Source: an uncultured Actinomyces sp.
Lineage (GTDB): Bacteria; Actinomycetota; Actinomycetes; Actinomycetales; Actinomycetaceae
Assembly: GCA_938028585.1 (NCBI GenBank)
Contig: CALIZH010000261.1
Coordinates: 1 to 9,673, forward strand
Reading direction: 5' to 3'
Length of the DNA stretch: 9,673 bases
The notes under the pieces are model-generated. The model searched no databases. It was not told the origin of the DNA and saw nothing but the letters and a program-made list of their open reading frames with translations. Within the stretch, counting starts at the first letter, position 1. Each line of letters starts with the position of its first letter. This document shows, piece after piece, positions 6,390 to 9,673 of this stretch. The position numbers and the translations under genes are program-made.

Positions 6390-7547
6390 ATGGACTACGA
6401 TCTTCACGCCGCCGTGCCCTCTCTAGAAGACCAGGTCACCAGTTATCTTGGCGAAAATCCCCCCGCGTCACGTGCAGAACTTTGCCAGGCCCTTGGGGTT
6501 TCGAGAACAACGCTGGGGCGTGCGATCACAAAGCTCATCGATGCTCACGCCGTCATCTCTGTCAAGGGTGATGAACGAATGGGGGCGGGTCGCCCTTCAA
6601 CTCTGTTCACATCGGCGCGTTTATGCGCCTACTCGGTCGGCATTGTGATCAGCCGAGCCTCTTTCGCCGGGGTTTTACTCAATCGAGGCGGCGATGTCCT
6701 CATTGCACAATCAGTACCCGCCTCACGTCCCATCAATTATCTTCAAGCGCTCGACGCCATGGGAGCGATGCTCCTCGAGCGCGCACAGGCGCGCGGTATC
6801 ATCACTGACTACGTCAGTACCATCGGGATTGGCCTGCCCGTCCCTATGGGTTCAAATATTTCCCATTCACCCCATTCCCCATACCCCAGCCGTGAAAGCG
6901 TCATCGATATCGTTTCACGCCGGTGGAAAGGGAATATCCTCATTGATACAACTGCCCGCCTGTCTGCCTTAAGCGAGGCGCTATGGGGAGCGGGGCAGGG
7001 ATACCCATCAATCCTTTACGTTCGACTATCCAACGGAATTGGCGCCAGCTTGGTGATTTCCTATCGCCTATCGGGTGGAGACTTCGGCTTCACTGGAGAA
7101 CTGGGGCATATGCGTGTTCCGAACGTGCACACCCCATGTACATGCGGGAAAGAGGGCTGTCTAGAAACCCTTGCATCTATTCCCTCGCTCTGCGCCCAGT
7201 GTGATGTCTCTTCTTTAAGCGAATTGGCGACCAAAGTGAACAATCGGGATTCCCGAACGCTATCGATCCTCGAACACGCGATGGATGCCGTCGGGGCTTG
7301 CTGCGCAAACGCTGCTCTTCTCATCAACCCTCGCGCAATCATTGTGGCCGGGGAACTCCCCGAGGCGATCCCCCAGGTCTCCGATATGATTGCCCACGGC
7401 CTCGAGAGCGAATTAATTCCCGCAATGAAGTGGCACATCGATGTCGTCCGCGCCGAGCTTGGCCCACTTGCTGCTGCTCAGGCCGCGGCCTACGCATCCC
7501 AAACCACGGCCTCGTCGATCAAGAAGGAAAGCGAAGGGACCCGATGA
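6390..7547 (+). CDS. ROK-family transcriptional regulator of the sulfatase operon
   Basis: This 385-residue protein has an N-terminal winged helix-turn-helix (about 12-70), with the recognition region ASRAELCQALGVSRTTLGRA at 26-45 and the GRPS wing signature (67-70) typical of ROK repressors. A sugar-kinase-like ROK domain follows. GELGHMRV (236-243) includes the zinc- and sugar-contacting His240, and CTCGKEGC (250-257) gives the Cys250-X-Cys252-X4-Cys257 zinc site. The usual DxGxT phosphate-binding motif is replaced (VGIVISRAS, 83-91), so it is a sensor and not a kinase. AAGGAGAGG lies just before the ATG. Its stop overlaps the maturase start (ATGA). It most likely represses this operon and is released by the imported or desulfated sugar. 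Comparable ROK regulators (AtsR) sit in bifidobacterial ats clusters; here it is inside the operon and not divergent. Confidence 0.92.
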   Translation: MDYDLHAAVPSLEDQVTSYLGENPPASRAELCQALGVSRTTLGRAITKLIDAHAVISVKGDERMGAGRPSTLFTSARLCAYSVGIVISRASFAGVLLNRGGDVLIAQSVPASRPINYLQALDAMGAMLLERAQARGIITDYVSTIGIGLPVPMGSNISHSPHSPYPSRESVIDIVSRRWKGNILIDTTARLSALSEALWGAGQGYPSILYVRLSNGIGASLVISYRLSGGDFGFTGELGHMRVPNVHTPCTCGKEGCLETLASIPSLCAQCDVSSLSELATKVNNRDSRTLSILEHAMDAVGACCANAALLINPRAIIVAGELPEAIPQVSDMIAHGLESELIPAMKWHIDVVRAELGPLAAAQAAAYASQTTASSIKKESEGTR

Positions 7548-8827
7548 CGCATTCCCCCGCCCTCACGCTCCCCTTCTCGGTTGTTGCCAAACCAACGGGT
7601 GCTGCCTGCAACCTTGACTGTCAGTACTGCTTCTTTCTTTCGAAGGAACTGCTTTACGATCAAAAACGACAGTCGATGAGCGAAGAAACTCTTGAAACAT
7701 ACGTCAAGAATTTTCTATCAGCCAGCCCCGATGGAGATGTCACGATGCTCTGGCAGGGCGGTGAGCCAACCTTGCGAGGGCTCCCCTTCTTTGAACGCCT
7801 CATTGAACTATGTGAGAAGTATCGTCGCCCCACCCAAGAGGTTCGTCATGCCATCCAAACTAATGGCACTTTGATCACCGAGCAGTGGGCGCGTTTCTTC
7901 AAAGACAATGACGTGCTAGTCGGCATCTCCATCGATGGCCCGAGAGACTTCCATGACGCCTACCGTCTCAACCGTGGCGGGCATGGAACGCACTCGATGG
8001 TGATTCGTGGATGGGAACACCTGCGTAACGCCGATGTCGACACCAACATCTTGTGCACGGTCCACGCTGCTAACGAAGACCACGGCCTTGAGGTCTATCG
8101 CTATTTCCGCGATGAACTCGGGGCGCAGTACATGCAATTCATCCCCATCGTCGAGCGCGTTCCCCGCGAGCACCTGCGCCAAGCCGAACTCGGGTGGAGA
8201 AGTGGAAGCTCGGCACTCCTCTACCGCCAAGATGGAGACTGCGTAACCTCACGGTCCACCTCACCGGAAGGGTACGGAAACTTCCTCTGCGCAATTTTTG
8301 ATGAGTGGGTCTGCTCTGACGTCGGCTCCGTCTTCGTACAAGATTTCGATTCCTCGATCTCTGCGCTCTTTGGTTCAGCAAGCGTATGTGTCCACGCGCC
8401 ATCATGTGGGGCGAATATGGCGATGGAGTTTAATGGGGATGTCTACGCCTGCGATCACTGGGTTGAGCCCGAGTGGCTTGTCGGCAACATTGCGCAAACT
8501 GATTTCCCGACCCTTGCGACTTCGGAAAAGATGCGTGCTTTCGATACGAAGAAGCAAGATCTAGATGATGAATGCTGGACGTGTCCCTTCCTGCGTTTAT
8601 GCTGGGGTGGATGTCCAAAGGACCGTTTCATCACGACAGATTCTGGGCCTTCGCACAACTACCTCTGCCAGGGATATCGGCATTTCTATTCCCACGCTCT
8701 GCCCTACTTCAAAGCGATGGCCTTCCTGATCTCGCGCGGCGCAAACGCAGATCAAATCATGGATCCAGCCATTGCTCATTCGCTAGGGCTCACACCCCCG
8801 ATCAAGGAGGATCACGGTGCTCATTGA
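7544..8827 (+). CDS. Anaerobic sulfatase-maturing enzyme (radical SAM, SPASM domain)
   Basis: This 427-residue enzyme uses S-adenosylmethionine and iron-sulfur clusters to oxidise the sulfatase active-site Cys (or Ser) to formylglycine without oxygen. The N-terminal FSVVAKPTGAACNLDCQYC holds the radical SAM triad Cys22, Cys26 and Cys29. QGGEP (71-75) and QTNG (105-108) are further radical SAM motifs. The SPASM region has Cys282, 288 and 303, then Cys344, 347, 353, 357 and 375. As I recall the numbering, these spacings are identical to the auxiliary-cluster cysteines of Clostridium perfringens anSME, with a constant offset of 27. Asp304 then matches its catalytic Asp277. The N-terminal triad is offset by only 7, so about 20 extra residues lie between, perhaps near 215-245. 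The ATG at 7544 overlaps the regulator stop by 4 bp and follows GAAGGGA; longer in-frame starts would run inside the regulator gene. The target is almost certainly the sulfatase at 4792-6321. Confidence 0.95.
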   Translation: MTHSPALTLPFSVVAKPTGAACNLDCQYCFFLSKELLYDQKRQSMSEETLETYVKNFLSASPDGDVTMLWQGGEPTLRGLPFFERLIELCEKYRRPTQEVRHAIQTNGTLITEQWARFFKDNDVLVGISIDGPRDFHDAYRLNRGGHGTHSMVIRGWEHLRNADVDTNILCTVHAANEDHGLEVYRYFRDELGAQYMQFIPIVERVPREHLRQAELGWRSGSSALLYRQDGDCVTSRSTSPEGYGNFLCAIFDEWVCSDVGSVFVQDFDSSISALFGSASVCVHAPSCGANMAMEFNGDVYACDHWVEPEWLVGNIAQTDFPTLATSEKMRAFDTKKQDLDDECWTCPFLRLCWGGCPKDRFITTDSGPSHNYLCQGYRHFYSHALPYFKAMAFLISRGANADQIMDPAIAHSLGLTPPIKEDHGAH

Positions 8828-9632
8828 GGCGGCAATCGTCGGCATCGGCATTGGCATTGTTGTTGGAGCGCTGGGAGCTGGTGGCGGAATTCTTTCTGTT
8901 CCCGTCTTGGTGTATCTCTTGGGGCAAAATCCGCATCAAGCTGCAACATTGTCGCTCATCATCGTCGGTGCGACCGCATGCGTTTCACTGGTGACCCGCG
9001 CGCCCAGCGGCCACGTTGATTGGAAGCACGGAAGCCTTTTTGCCTTCGCGGGGATTGCTGGCACCTGGGGAGGTTCTGCCCTTAATCCTTTGGTCTCAGC
9101 GCGCACGCTCATGCTGGAGTTTTGTATTCTTCTGGCCTTTGTCGCGGTATTCATGGTGCACAAACAGTTGCGTGCCCGCGCTGACGCTTCCCCTTCGTCG
9201 ATTAACGAGGCCGCACTTGAGGATTCCCCACGCTCGCTTACGTCGACGCTCAAGAAGGCAGCCCTTGTGGTTCTTCTCGCAAGCATCACCGGTTTTCTCA
9301 CCGGTTTCTTTGGTGTCGGTGGGGGTTTCGCTATCGTTCCTGCGCTTCACCTTGTTCTGCGCTACCCAATGAAAAAAGCATCGGCAACATCCCTGTTGAT
9401 CATGCTCATTACAGCATTGTTCGGCTTGGCTTCGCGCGCGCTGGGTGGAACCTTGGATATCAGTGCCGAGGCCGGGGTCATGGTTGCGTGCTTTGCTGCG
9501 GCCTCGATGTGCGGAGGCATCGTCGGAGCACGACTTACTCGAAGGGTAAGCTCGACCGCACTAGCCTGGGCATTCATTGTTCTCCTGATCGGAGTTGCAA
9601 GCGTGAGCGCTTATGCCACGCTACGCGCATAA
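8817..9632 (+). CDS. TauE/SafE-family anion exporter
   Basis: This 271-residue membrane protein has two repeated halves, each opening with the family's glycine-rich signature: GALGAGGGILSVP (17-29) and GFFGVGGGFAIVP (163-175). Each is followed by a conserved helix with an ATSL-type pattern (ATLSL 43-47, ATSLL 190-194). This is the TauE/SafE (DUF81) architecture, whose members are linked to export of sulfite, sulfoacetate and related anions. The start is GTG 8817, with a full AAGGAGG six bases upstream. It overlaps the maturase end by 11 bp, so it belongs to the same transcript. In this setting the likely cargo is the sulfate, or sulfite derived from it, released by the sulfatase. That cargo is inference: the family is broad, and transport of sulfate itself is not established for it. 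Confidence 0.88.
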   Translation: MLIEAAIVGIGIGIVVGALGAGGGILSVPVLVYLLGQNPHQAATLSLIIVGATACVSLVTRAPSGHVDWKHGSLFAFAGIAGTWGGSALNPLVSARTLMLEFCILLAFVAVFMVHKQLRARADASPSSINEAALEDSPRSLTSTLKKAALVVLLASITGFLTGFFGVGGGFAIVPALHLVLRYPMKKASATSLLIMLITALFGLASRALGGTLDISAEAGVMVACFAAASMCGGIVGARLTRRVSSTALAWAFIVLLIGVASVSAYATLRA

Positions 9633-9673
9633 CTAAGCAATTTGAGGCTAGGCGATCGCGACCTGCGACGTCT
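9633..9673. other. Downstream tail of the sulfatase operon
   Basis: These 41 bases after the last stop contain a GCGATCGC palindrome but no complete terminator. The window ends before one could be seen. Confidence 0.3.

Overview
The window looks like part of an actinobacterial chromosome (Actinomycetota, GC-moderate to GC-rich). The best evidence is a leader upstream of a partial ileS that has the layout of the actinobacterial translational T-box. GTG starts, 4-bp stop/start overlaps and an oxygen-sensitive radical SAM sulfatase maturase fit a host-associated anaerobe or facultative anaerobe. Actinomycetaceae or a Bifidobacterium relative is a guess, not something the sequence proves.

Left part (1-3062). 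The minus strand carries the 5' end of ileS (353 down to 1) behind a T-box leader of about 180 nt. Divergent from it, a two-gene plus-strand unit encodes a permease of the DUF318/ArsP_1 type (685-1698) and its usual partner, a TIGR03943/DUF1980 protein (1695-2426). A hairpin at 2424-2463 separates this unit from a convergent minus-strand gene (2478-3062). That gene encodes a single-pass membrane protein with an exported Gly/Pro/Gln/Met-rich tail built on an 18-bp tandem repeat.

Right part (3063-9632). Five consecutive plus-strand genes form a compact sulfated-sugar locus: a sugar-porter MFS transporter (3321-4781), a cytoplasmic Cys-type sulfatase (4792-6321), a ROK-family repressor (6390-7547), an anaerobic sulfatase-maturing enzyme (7544-8827) and a TauE/SafE-type anion exporter (8817-9632). 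Proposed flow: the porter imports an intact sulfated sugar; the maturase converts the sulfatase active-site Cys to formylglycine; the sulfatase removes sulfate inside the cell; the ROK protein senses the sugar; the TauE/SafE protein disposes of the released sulfur oxyanion. The set of transporter, sulfatase, ROK regulator and maturase matches the ats clusters described for Bifidobacterium breve, where the substrate is N-acetylglucosamine-6-sulfate. The added exporter and the regulator's place inside the operon set this locus apart.

Inverted repeats at 3250-3271 and 3273-3294, upstream of the transporter, are candidate operators. A strong hairpin at 6331-6367 splits the operon between sulfatase and regulator. 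No tRNA, rRNA, CRISPR array, insertion sequence or phage gene was seen.
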